Assembly: GCA_038125265.1 (NCBI GenBank)
Contig: JAYPDM010000002.1
Location: 27,964 to 91,963 of the forward strand
Origin: JAURFX01 sp038125265
Lineage (GTDB): Bacteria > Pseudomonadota > Gammaproteobacteria > Steroidobacterales > Rariloculaceae
Direction: 5' to 3'
Length of the DNA: 64,000 nucleotides
In this document: piece by piece, positions 25,228 through 33,530 of the stretch
How positions within the stretch are numbered: the stretch's first letter is position 1
Layout of the letters: each line of letters begins with the position of its first letter
Translations under genes and position numbers: made by a program
Notes under the pieces: generated by a model
The model's database searches: none
What the model was told of the DNA's origin: nothing
The model's input: the letters and a program-made list of their open reading frames with translations, nothing else

Positions 25228-27057
25228 ATGAGCACTGAGAGACACCCGCTGAGCAATCAATCGGTCAGCGGGGCAGATAAAATAGTTCAAATTCTCGCCG
25301 ATCAGGGTGTTGATACACTATTTGGGTATAGTGGCGGTGCCATATTACCTGTATTTGATGCAGTTTTTAGATTTAACCAGACTAATAAAAACGCAGATGG
25401 AAGTGAAGTACTCCCAATGGTTGTTCCAGCTAATGAGCAAGGCGCTGGTTTCATGGCATCTGGATATGCCCGAGCTTCCGGCAAACCTGGCGTTGTCATC
25501 GTGACGTCAGGGCCAGGCGCTACAAATTGCGTGACCCCGATCAGGGATGCAATGGCAGATTCAATACCGATGATTATAATTTCTGGTCAGGTATCTACTG
25601 GAGCTATTGGTACAGATGCTTTTCAGGAAGCTCCTGTAAATTCTTTAATGGGATCTATAGCAAAGCATGTATTTTTAGTCACAGATCCAGAAAAATTAGA
25701 AGCTACCGTTAGGACGGCTTTTTTCATTGCGAGCTCAGGACGACCAGGACCGGTGGTAATTGATATTCCTAAAGATATCCAAAACCATGTTTCACTTTTC
25801 GAAGAGGATAGCTTATTGGACCTATCGGGCTATAAAGATCGCGTTGAAAAAATTAGCAAAAATAGGATGTCTGAGGCGCAGTCCAGAGATTTTTATGCCA
25901 TTTTAAAGGATTCAAAAAAACCTTTGATTTATGCTGGTGGTGGCAGTATTCATGCCAATATCAGCGAAGAACTAAAAGCACTTTGTGAAAATCTAAATAT
26001 ACCGATTGTTACCACCCTTATGGGTATAGGCGTTATTAGTACAGAACATAAAAATTGTCTCAACATGTTGGGAATGCATGGAGCAGCCTATGCAAACTAT
26101 GCGATTGATGACTGTGATGTACTGATTGCTATAGGCTCAAGATTTGATGATCGAGTGGCTGGAGATCCGCCTGAATTCGCACCGACGGCAAAAAAAATCA
26201 TGCATTTTGATATTGATCCCTCGGAGATCAATAAAGTTAAGGGAGTAGATTTTTATTTCCTGGGTGACATCAAACAAGCCATTGCCGATCTAAATCAATA
26301 TCATAATGAGAGCAATCTAGGATTAGATTTTACTGCCTGGCTAAAAGAGTGCCAAGAAAACAAGAATAAATATGCCATGAACTATGACAAGAACAGCAGT
26401 CTCATCCAGCCTTATGCTGTTATTGAAAAAATCAATGAACTAACAAAGGGTAATGCCATTATTTCAACCGGGGTCGGTCAACATCAAATGTGGGCTGCCC
26501 AATACGCCTCATTTCATAAGCCACGTCTCTGGTTAACATCAGGCAGTATGGGGACCATGGGCTTTGGTCTGCCTGCAGCGATTGGTGCTCAATTCGCGAG
26601 ACCCGATGCTTTAGTTATTGATATCGATGGAGATGGAAGCATCAGAATGAATATCGGTGAATTAGAGACAGCCTCTTCCTATAATCTTCCCATAAAAGTT
26701 CTTCTGCTCAATAATCTTGGAGATGGAATGGTTATGCAATGGCAGAGAATGTTTTATCAATCCAGAATGTCAGCAAGCGACAAATCACTTAGAAAAAAAG
26801 ACTTTATCAAAACTGCACAGGCTGATGGATTTGATCTTGCACTTAGGGTCACAGAAAATAAAGAGCTTGATTCAGCTCTGAAACAATTTATTGAGCATAA
26901 AGGTCCTGCTTTTCTTGAGGTGCTCATTGATCCTGAGGCAAGTGTGCTGCCAATGGTTCCACCGGGTCAGTCTTATAAGCATATGGTGACTGGTGATTTT
27001 ATTCCAAACAGGTACGAGGAGTCTGATAAAGAAGTTGATAGCTCCGCTATGTTCTAA
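25228..27057 (+). CDS. ilvI: Acetolactate synthase large catalytic subunit
   Basis: Thiamine-diphosphate enzyme that starts branched-chain amino acid synthesis (acetolactate, acetohydroxybutyrate). 609 residues. Motifs: GYSGGAILPVFDA, VPANEQGAGFMASGYAR with the catalytic Glu, SGPGATN, the FAD-domain SRFDDRVAG, and the ThDP motif GDGSIRMNIGELETASSYNLPIKVLLLNN (positions of GDG and NN about 27 apart). The N-terminus carries about 15 extra residues. Its stop overlaps the convergent bioA stop (CTAA). Confidence 0.95.
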   Translation: MSTERHPLSNQSVSGADKIVQILADQGVDTLFGYSGGAILPVFDAVFRFNQTNKNADGSEVLPMVVPANEQGAGFMASGYARASGKPGVVIVTSGPGATNCVTPIRDAMADSIPMIIISGQVSTGAIGTDAFQEAPVNSLMGSIAKHVFLVTDPEKLEATVRTAFFIASSGRPGPVVIDIPKDIQNHVSLFEEDSLLDLSGYKDRVEKISKNRMSEAQSRDFYAILKDSKKPLIYAGGGSIHANISEELKALCENLNIPIVTTLMGIGVISTEHKNCLNMLGMHGAAYANYAIDDCDVLIAIGSRFDDRVAGDPPEFAPTAKKIMHFDIDPSEINKVKGVDFYFLGDIKQAIADLNQYHNESNLGLDFTAWLKECQENKNKYAMNYDKNSSLIQPYAVIEKINELTKGNAIISTGVGQHQMWAAQYASFHKPRLWLTSGSMGTMGFGLPAAIGAQFARPDALVIDIDGDGSIRMNIGELETASSYNLPIKVLLLNNLGDGMVMQWQRMFYQSRMSASDKSLRKKDFIKTAQADGFDLALRVTENKELDSALKQFIEHKGPAFLEVLIDPEASVLPMVPPGQSYKHMVTGDFIPNRYEESDKEVDSSAMF

Positions 27058-28292
27058 TTTATTTTTTGTATTATTTGCTCTATCGCTTTAATCAGCTTCT
27101 CTAAAGAGCTCTTATCAATATTTAAAGAAGGCATAATATAAATAACATTATTAAGGGGCCTAATCCAAACCCCCTCTTCGAGGAAGTAAGCTCGTAATTG
27201 AATTAAATCTGTATGTCTGCTTAACTCAATGGCAGCCATCGCACCCATGCATCTTATTTCTTTTACTATTGAATACTTTAATAGATCGTTCAAGCTGGCT
27301 TTACAAAATGCTTCAATATCCCTCGCTTGTTCTAATCTAGGCTCTTCCTCAAATATCTCTATTGATGCCAAGGCGGCACTGCATGCAAGTGGATTCCCAC
27401 AATAAGTTGGTCCATGCATAAATGCATCTTCATAATCTTCCGTTAAAAAGGATTCGTAAATTTTTTTGCTCGCAACAGTTGCAGCCAATGGTAGCGTGCC
27501 ACCAGTAAGCGCCTTAGATAGTGTAATAATATCAGGCACTATATTAGTGTGTTGATAAGCAAACAACTTGCCAGTTCTTCCAAAGCCTGTAGCAATTTCA
27601 TCAAAAATTACAATCAGGTTATGCTTTCTAGCAAGCCTTACAATTCTCTCCAAGATGCTTACATCATGTAATTTCATACCGCCAGCTGCCTGTAATATAG
27701 GCTCAATGATTATGGCAGCTGTATGATCGGAGACGCTCTCGATAAAACTTTCTAAATGACTAAAGTCGGGCTCGGAGCTTGGAATATCAAGGACATACTG
27801 CTTAATGAGGCTATCATTAAATCTTGCATGCATGCCCTCGTTTGGATCACAAACCGACATGGCCGCAAAGGTATCACCATGATACCCATTATTAAATGAA
27901 ATAAATTTCTTTTTTTCTGGTTGCTTACAATTTTGAAAATACTGGATAGCCATTTTCATTGCAATTTCAACAGAAACTGAACCGGACTCCGAGAAGAAAA
28001 CATGTTCTAATGGGGCATCGAGTAAATCTGTAAGCTTTTTAGACAAATTAAGTGCAGGGTCATGCACGATTCCCCCAAGCATTATATGGGGCATTTTTTT
28101 CATTTGAGCGATCACCCGTTCCTCAATTTTCTTATGACGATATCCATGGCATGCTGTCCACCACGAGGCAATACCATCGATCAGTGTGCTTCCATCTTTT
28201 AATACAATCGTTGTACCATAAGCTTCCTCAGCATGAATAAAGCTCTTTTGGGTTTTCATTTGTGTATAAGGCAGCCAAAGGTGATCAATCAT
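27054..28292 (-). CDS. bioA: Adenosylmethionine-8-amino-7-oxononanoate aminotransferase
   Basis: Transfers the amino group of SAM to KAPA to give DAPA in biotin synthesis. 412 residues, class III aminotransferase. Start HLWLPYTQMK is the BioA-typical HxWxPY motif; GIASWWTACHGY, FFSESGSVSVEIAMKMA, IFDEIATGFGRTG and LSKALTGG with the PLP Lys follow, and FMHGPTYCGNPLACS near the end. It faces away from the bioFD genes, separated by manB. Confidence 0.95.
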   Translation of the reverse strand: MIDHLWLPYTQMKTQKSFIHAEEAYGTTIVLKDGSTLIDGIASWWTACHGYRHKKIEERVIAQMKKMPHIMLGGIVHDPALNLSKKLTDLLDAPLEHVFFSESGSVSVEIAMKMAIQYFQNCKQPEKKKFISFNNGYHGDTFAAMSVCDPNEGMHARFNDSLIKQYVLDIPSSEPDFSHLESFIESVSDHTAAIIIEPILQAAGGMKLHDVSILERIVRLARKHNLIVIFDEIATGFGRTGKLFAYQHTNIVPDIITLSKALTGGTLPLAATVASKKIYESFLTEDYEDAFMHGPTYCGNPLACSAALASIEIFEEEPRLEQARDIEAFCKASLNDLLKYSIVKEIRCMGAMAAIELSRHTDLIQLRAYFLEEGVWIRPLNNVIYIMPSLNIDKSSLEKLIKAIEQIIQKIN

Positions 28293-28345
28293 GTTTTATA
28301 TTTTAAATAAACTATAATTAGAAACAAAATGAAGGATTAAAAATT

Positions 28346-29698
28346 ATGGATTTTTCTTGCTTTAAAGCCTACGACATCAGAGGAGTCTATCAAGAAAATT
28401 TTGATGAGAGCTTAGCTGCGGATGTAGCAAGAGCAATGGCTACTTTTCTCCATGCAAATGCAATCGTTATCGGTCATGATATTCGCTCAAGCTCCCCTTC
28501 AATCCATAAGGCAATGAAGGATGCCTTAAATAATATGGGAGTCAATACTTATGATATTGGCCTGTGTGGAAGTGAAATGGTTTATTTTGCCTCCAGTAAT
28601 CTTGAGGTCGAGGGTGGCATCATGATCACTGCGAGCCATAATCCAAAAAATTATAACGGTCTAAAACTTGTTAGGAAAAATGCGGTGCCTATTGGAAGTG
28701 ATAGTGGCCTCCAAGATATTAAGGAGATAATAAATTCTAAAAACAATCTTAAAAATGCGTCTGACATATTAGGAAAAAATGAGCAGGTTGATATTTCATC
28801 AGCTTACATAAATCACCTTATGAGCTACAGCAATCCAGAAAAATTGGCTCCCCTAAAAATTGTTACAAATGCAGGTAATGGCTGTGCAGGCCCCTACCTA
28901 GACATGCTTGAGACTAAGTTACCCTTTGAGTTCATTAAACTAAATAATGTGCCTGACGCTGATTTTCCAAATGATGTACCAAACCCTATGCTGATTGAGC
29001 AACAGAAAATTGTGGGCAGTGCGGTGATAGAGAATAATGCGGATTTTGGTATTGCCTGGGACGGCGACTTTGATCGATGCTTCTTCTTTGATGAAAATGG
29101 ACGTTTTATTGATGGCTATTACCTGGTAGGTTTACTTGCCGAGCACTTTATAAAAGATAATCCCCATCAAAGGATTGTCTATGAGCCAAGGGTCGTCTGG
29201 AATACGGAGGAAATTATCCATCAATACCAAGGAAAGCCCATACTTTCAAAATCCGGTCATGCTTTTATCAAAAGAAAGATGAAGGAAGAAAATGCTATTT
29301 TTGGTGGAGAGATGAGCGGACATTACTATTTTAGAAACTTTTCCTACGCGGATAGCGGCATGATTCCATGGATTATTATTGCTGAAATCCTTTCTGTATC
29401 GGGGATAAGTTTTTCACAGCTCATTAATAAAAGAATTGAGTCGTTTCCCTCTTCGGGAGAGATTAATTTTAAAGTTAAAGACACTGCTAAAGTTATTACT
29501 GAACTTAAAAATCGATATGAAGATGCTAACCAAATAAATGAAATCGATGGCATCTCGATGGAATTTGAGGACTGGCGATTTAACGTGAGAGCGTCAAATA
29601 CTGAACCATTGTTACGTCTAAACATAGAAGCTAAAAATAATACGCAACTTGTCACCGCCAAGGTCGAAGAGCTTTCGGATTTCATCGTCTCAATCTAA
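28346..29698 (+). CDS. manB: Phosphomannomutase / phosphoglucomutase
   Basis: Cytosolic alpha-D-phosphohexomutase of 450 residues, converting mannose-6-P to mannose-1-P (and probably glucose-6-P). Motifs in order: FKAYDIRGVY, the phosphoserine loop ITASHNPKNYNGLK, the metal loop WDGDFDRCFF, the sugar loop GGEMSGHYYF and the phosphate loop RASNTEPLLRL. CpsG/AlgC-like. It stands between bioA and bioF and its stop is one base before the bioF GTG, so they are coexpressed despite unrelated roles. Confidence 0.92.
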   Translation: MDFSCFKAYDIRGVYQENFDESLAADVARAMATFLHANAIVIGHDIRSSSPSIHKAMKDALNNMGVNTYDIGLCGSEMVYFASSNLEVEGGIMITASHNPKNYNGLKLVRKNAVPIGSDSGLQDIKEIINSKNNLKNASDILGKNEQVDISSAYINHLMSYSNPEKLAPLKIVTNAGNGCAGPYLDMLETKLPFEFIKLNNVPDADFPNDVPNPMLIEQQKIVGSAVIENNADFGIAWDGDFDRCFFFDENGRFIDGYYLVGLLAEHFIKDNPHQRIVYEPRVVWNTEEIIHQYQGKPILSKSGHAFIKRKMKEENAIFGGEMSGHYYFRNFSYADSGMIPWIIIAEILSVSGISFSQLINKRIESFPSSGEINFKVKDTAKVITELKNRYEDANQINEIDGISMEFEDWRFNVRASNTEPLLRLNIEAKNNTQLVTAKVEELSDFIVSI

Positions 29699-29699
29699 C

Positions 29700-30848
29700 G
29701 TGAGTAATTCTTCAGACTTTAAAGACAAGATCAGTGAGATTCTTCAGTCTCTCAAAGTAAAAAATCAATACAGAACTTTGACAAAAATATCCTCGCAAGG
29801 CCCAACTGTTAGTATCGATGGTAAGTCCTATGTGTCTTTTGCCAGCAATGATTATCTAGGGCTCTCAATAGATAAAGAGATTATCCAGCAGGCCCAGAGA
29901 ATTTTTCAAGACCATGGCATTGGATCGGGATCATCCCGACTGGTTTCAGGAAATCATGATCTGTATGAAGAACTTGAGAGCTCTATAGCAACTTTCAAGA
30001 ATAGTGAAGGTTGTCTGGTTTTTGGGAGTGGTTATCTTGCAAACCTTGGAGTAATACAATCTCTAATGGATTCAGATGATCTTATCTTACTGGATCGATT
30101 AAGTCATAACTCATTACTTAGTTCAGCAAAGCTTACAAAATCAACTTTAAAAATTTTTGAGCATAATTCATTAACCTCTTTATCTAATCGTCTTGAAAAA
30201 TATAGAAAAAATTATCGTAACTGCCTTGTCGTCACAGAGAGTGTTTTTAGTATGGATGGGGATTTATCCCCTTACGATCATCTTCAGGAAATCTGTAGTC
30301 AGCACAGCGCAACATTAATGATAGATGATGCTCATGGTTTGGGAGTAATAAACAATGGGAAAGGAGCTTCGTTCGGGCATGCACTGCCTTCAAATATTAT
30401 TTTGACTGGGACCCTCTCAAAGGCTATTGGTTCCTATGGGGGCTATGTCTGTGCAAATACCAGTGTAATTGATCTCCTTATAAATAAAGCAAATACACTT
30501 ATTTACTCAACATCCCTTCCACCTTTCGTCATTGCCGCAGCGAATCTCTCATTAAAGAAAATTAGAGAAAATGGTGAAATTGTAAAAACTTTAAGCGAAA
30601 AGATTGATTTATTTAAGCAATCCATTGGTATAGATTCAGATTCAGCAATTTTTCCCTTTAAGTTTAATGACGAACAAGATGCGATCAATGCTAGTGATCA
30701 TCTGAAGAAATTTGGATTTTTTGTTCCCGCAATTAGACCCCCAACGGTGCCTAAGAATGGCTCTAGGTTGAGGTTTTCAATTTCTGCTATTCATGATGAA
30801 CATTCACTCAAAAGATGTGCTGAAGTACTTTTAGATTATGTCTCATAA
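29700..30848 (+). CDS. bioF: 8-amino-7-oxononanoate synthase
   Basis: PLP enzyme joining pimeloyl-ACP/CoA and alanine to form KAPA. From the GTG at 29700 the protein has 382 residues, the family length; a longer frame upstream lies inside manB and is not needed. Motifs: SFASNDYLGLS, GSGSSRLVSGNHDLYEELE, DDAHGLGV, and GTLSKAIGSYGG with the PLP Lys. It overlaps bioD by 11 bases. Confidence 0.93.
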   Translation: MSNSSDFKDKISEILQSLKVKNQYRTLTKISSQGPTVSIDGKSYVSFASNDYLGLSIDKEIIQQAQRIFQDHGIGSGSSRLVSGNHDLYEELESSIATFKNSEGCLVFGSGYLANLGVIQSLMDSDDLILLDRLSHNSLLSSAKLTKSTLKIFEHNSLTSLSNRLEKYRKNYRNCLVVTESVFSMDGDLSPYDHLQEICSQHSATLMIDDAHGLGVINNGKGASFGHALPSNIILTGTLSKAIGSYGGYVCANTSVIDLLINKANTLIYSTSLPPFVIAAANLSLKKIRENGEIVKTLSEKIDLFKQSIGIDSDSAIFPFKFNDEQDAINASDHLKKFGFFVPAIRPPTVPKNGSRLRFSISAIHDEHSLKRCAEVLLDYVS

Positions 30849-31458
30849 TGTATTTATTACTGGTACGGGTACTGATATTGGTAAAACCTATTACTTCTGT
30901 AGCCTATTAAAGAGGCTTGTAAAACAAAAAATTAGCGTACGCGCCCTCAAGCCTATACTCTCGGGCATTGATAAGAACAATATCTATAATTCTGATACAG
31001 GCAGAATATTAGAGTCTTTAAAATTACCTCTAACCATGGAAAATTTTATAAAGGTTACCCCGTGGTATTTTGTTGAGGCAGTCTCCCCCCATATAGCAGC
31101 ACGCGAAGAAGGAAAAGTTATCAAATATGATGATGTATTAGATTTTTGCCAACCTGATAAAAAATGTGAGTTTCAATTTATTGAGGGTGCAGGAGGGCTT
31201 ATGTCTCCCATCACGCAAGATCAGACGAACTTAGATCTGATTAAAGATTTGAAAATCCCAGTAATATTGATTTCTGGAAATTATCTTGGGGCGATATCAC
31301 ACCTACAAACTGCCATTGAATGTCTCAATTATTACGATATTCCCATAGACAAGATTATCCTCAATGAATCTATATTTCCTGCGATAGGATTGACTGAACT
31401 CAAGGAAATGATTAATCAAAAATATAATGAAGCTATTGAGTGCTTGGAACGAATTTAG
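30838..31458 (+). CDS. bioD: Dethiobiotin synthetase
   Basis: Closes the ureido ring of dethiobiotin with CO2 and ATP. 206 residues. P-loop FITGTGTDIGKT, LKPILSG, EAVSPHIAARE and VEGAGG-like FIEGAGGLMSPI match BioD. It follows bioF with an 11-base overlap. bioB, bioC and the pimeloyl esterase gene are not in the window. Confidence 0.93.
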   Translation: MSHNVFITGTGTDIGKTYYFCSLLKRLVKQKISVRALKPILSGIDKNNIYNSDTGRILESLKLPLTMENFIKVTPWYFVEAVSPHIAAREEGKVIKYDDVLDFCQPDKKCEFQFIEGAGGLMSPITQDQTNLDLIKDLKIPVILISGNYLGAISHLQTAIECLNYYDIPIDKIILNESIFPAIGLTELKEMINQKYNEAIECLERI

Positions 31459-31497
31459 TATCTAGCCTGTAAAAGGGTTACCATTTAGTGGAAGTAG

Positions 31498-31677
31498 TCA
31501 AATCCTCTCGAGATAGGCTTGGCAGGGAGCAGGATCAACCTGTATTGTTCCATTTATGATGCATTCCTCTTCCATGACATTGCCGGAGGAATCCTTAAGT
31601 ATTCGATATTGAATTTCAGAATCCTCAGAACATCCTAATAAAAGCGTTATAAGATAAATGAAATATATTTTTCTCAT
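31498..31677 (-). CDS. Small lipoprotein (59 residues)
   Basis: A short frame starting ATG at 31677. The product has a charged start (MRKIYFIY), a hydrophobic segment and a lipobox LLGC at residues 13-16, so it should be a lipoprotein with only ~44 mature residues; the mature part has two further Cys (in EEECI and APCQAY) that could form a disulfide. It lies downstream of the OmpA-domain gene on the same strand, past a hairpin. Function unknown. Confidence 0.6.
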   Translation of the reverse strand: MRKIYFIYLITLLLGCSEDSEIQYRILKDSSGNVMEEECIINGTIQVDPAPCQAYLERI

Positions 31678-31688
31678 AGCCCATTATA

Positions 31689-31729
31689 GAAAACACTGCT
31701 GAGATCTACTAGATCCCAACAGTGTTTTC
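31689..31729. terminator. Hairpin terminator after the OmpA-domain gene
   Basis: GAAAACACTG (31689-31698) pairs perfectly with CAGTGTTTTC (31720-31729); inside lies a second small palindrome around GATCTACTAGATC. The T-rich base of the stem gives a partial U tract on either strand, so it may terminate the minus-strand unit at 31740. Readthrough into the small lipoprotein gene is possible. Confidence 0.65.
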
Positions 31730-31739
31730 ATTCCCATTG

Positions 31740-32459
31740 CTAATTTATATTTTGGGCTCTCGTCTCTGTAATGAGCTCAACATTTAAGGAAATATTGGCT
31801 TTTCTATCAAAAGCCATTAGCTCTGGGTTTTCATTGCTATAAATAGCTTGCGACTCACCATATGGAGTTGTAACTATGGTATTTGGATTGATTCCGTTTT
31901 CTATCAAAAATTCTCTTACTGCTAATGCACGAGCTTCTGATAGTCTCAAATTTTCATCCTGAGTACCTCGATAATCAGCATAACCATCAATATAGAGAGT
32001 TACTTTGGCTGGTAACATACTCAACTCTTCAATGGCTTGAATGATATTCACAAATGATTCTAGTTTGACGCTACCTGCTTGCGATAAATTTGATTCATTT
32101 GAAGAAAATAAAAGATCTTCTGAAAAATCATTTGATAGGCTTTGATATAAGTTAAGGATATTATTTCGAAATTCCTGATTATGACTGTAAAGTTGATTTA
32201 CCTCGCTTGTTAATATTGAAATTTGTGAACTTTGCATATCTTCTCTCGCTTCAAGTTCATTAATTTTTTGTTTTTCTAGATCATCCTGCTCTCCATAGTA
32301 AATACCTATAGTGCTGCCAATGACGCTGCATACTGGCCCACAAGCCAATGCTCCTAAAACCATACCTGAACCTAAGCCTAACCGCTCCGATTCATGTGCA
32401 GGATTAGCCTGAACAACTGAGAAGATGGTTAGTAACAATAAAAAGATAATTTTTTTCAT
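31740..32459 (-). CDS. OmpA-domain envelope protein with coiled coil
   Basis: 239 residues. Signal peptide (IIFLLLLTIFSVVQA, cleavage before NPAH), a Gly/Ala/Cys-rich hydrophobic hairpin (GSGMVLGALACGPVCSVIGSTIGIYYG), a coiled coil (about 58-105) and a C-terminal OmpA/MotB-type peptidoglycan-binding domain (about 115-225: YIDGYADYRGTQDENLRLSEARALAVREFL by position, then GESQAI and DRKANISL). The hairpin plus coiled coil plus OmpA order recalls the sortase-associated PdsO group, but no sortase is seen here. It lies 78 bases downstream of the vWA operon on the same strand and might anchor that machine to the cell wall. Confidence 0.78.
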   Translation of the reverse strand: MKKIIFLLLLTIFSVVQANPAHESERLGLGSGMVLGALACGPVCSVIGSTIGIYYGEQDDLEKQKINELEAREDMQSSQISILTSEVNQLYSHNQEFRNNILNLYQSLSNDFSEDLLFSSNESNLSQAGSVKLESFVNIIQAIEELSMLPAKVTLYIDGYADYRGTQDENLRLSEARALAVREFLIENGINPNTIVTTPYGESQAIYSNENPELMAFDRKANISLNVELITETRAQNIN

Positions 32460-32537
32460 AGAACCTCCTAATTTTTATAAAAGGATAGTTCTTATTTGAA
32501 GATGAATAGTGAATAAATTATGTAAAAAAAATGTGAT

Positions 32538-33530
32538 TTAGATGGATGGTAGCGCTACAAAGGTTCCACCATTTCTTTGGCATAGTTCTCTCATTAAAAC
32601 TGCAAATCGAGCTGCCGTTAAGAGCTCCCCTCCCGTGACTTCAAAGTAGACTGGAAATGCAACGGCATGTATCCTCACCAAAGGCAATCCCTCAGAATTG
32701 GATTGATTTCTACGTGCCACCTCTTGAACAACTGAATTAATTGATCCGCTTGAAAAATCATCACTGTAGACATAAATGCTGATTCTCTTTTCTGGATCAT
32801 AAAAAGTACTCACAGCCTCAATGATTCCCTCCTGTGGGCTGGAATTAGAAAATGAGTTCCAACTCCTCAATGCATTAATAATAGACTCTCTACCTCCAGG
32901 GGTATCCGGTATCCATTCGTTACGATAGCTCCTAAAAAGATAATCGCCCATATCATTGAGCACTTGAATGCCCTGTATCTCGGGATAAATCTCCAAAGTC
33001 TCTCTGATCTGTTGTTCTACCCTGCTCCATGCGTACCTTCGCATGCTTCCTGAAGTATCAATAATAAAGATTATGTATTCACTGTCGACAGGGATACCAC
33101 CTATCACATTATTCTGAATGAATTCCTGTCTTTCTGAGAGCAATGCCATTTCATCAGAAAGTGTTTGTCTTGCCTGAGCCAGCTGTCCTGCAGTATCCGA
33201 TAAGATTCTTGCTGTTGCCTCATTTTCTGAAAATTCCGTGGTAATTTGAGCCAGTCTAGTATTTATCCTCTCTGTTTCATCTTCTTGATTCATTATAAGA
33301 TTTTCAAGATCCTCTCTTTCTTCTTGAAGTGACTGGATCATTCTCACCACATCATCAAGCTGTGTCTCAATTAGCGTCAAGCTTTCGGTGCTTTGCTCAA
33401 TTTCCTCAGATAGCCTTACGGGCTCAAACATTTTAGTAATTACCAGTAGCAAGATAATCCCACCAAAGCCGCAGCAAATACAGTCTAAAAAAGACAATGA
33501 GGTTGATTCATTCTCTCTTCGTTTTCTCAT
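32538..33530 (-). CDS. TolR/ExbD-like transmembrane anchor with coiled coil and periplasmic vWA domain (2)
   Basis: 330 residues. Residues 11-33 form one transmembrane helix with sequence SLSFLDCICCGFGGIILLLV, closely like the TolR/ExbD helix (PFIDVML...) with Asp16 at the proton-carrying place. Residues about 38-145 are a coiled coil. Residues about 150-330 are a vWA domain with MIDAS residues DTSGS (from 158) and a later Asp in YVYSDD; the MIDAS Thr is not clear. Topology should be N-in, with the vWA domain in the periplasm. Last gene of the operon, overlapping the first vWA gene by ATGA. Paralogous to the upstream protein. Confidence 0.8.
   Translation of the reverse strand: MRKRRENESTSLSFLDCICCGFGGIILLLVITKMFEPVRLSEEIEQSTESLTLIETQLDDVVRMIQSLQEEREDLENLIMNQEDETERINTRLAQITTEFSENEATARILSDTAGQLAQARQTLSDEMALLSERQEFIQNNVIGGIPVDSEYIIFIIDTSGSMRRYAWSRVEQQIRETLEIYPEIQGIQVLNDMGDYLFRSYRNEWIPDTPGGRESIINALRSWNSFSNSSPQEGIIEAVSTFYDPEKRISIYVYSDDFSSGSINSVVQEVARRNQSNSEGLPLVRIHAVAFPVYFEVTGGELLTAARFAVLMRELCQRNGGTFVALPSI

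Noticed and set aside
25203..25238. An 11-codon frame before ilvI with Leu and Ile codons, as an attenuation leader peptide
   Set aside because: No ribosome site, no terminator/antiterminator pair, and it overlaps the ilvI start.
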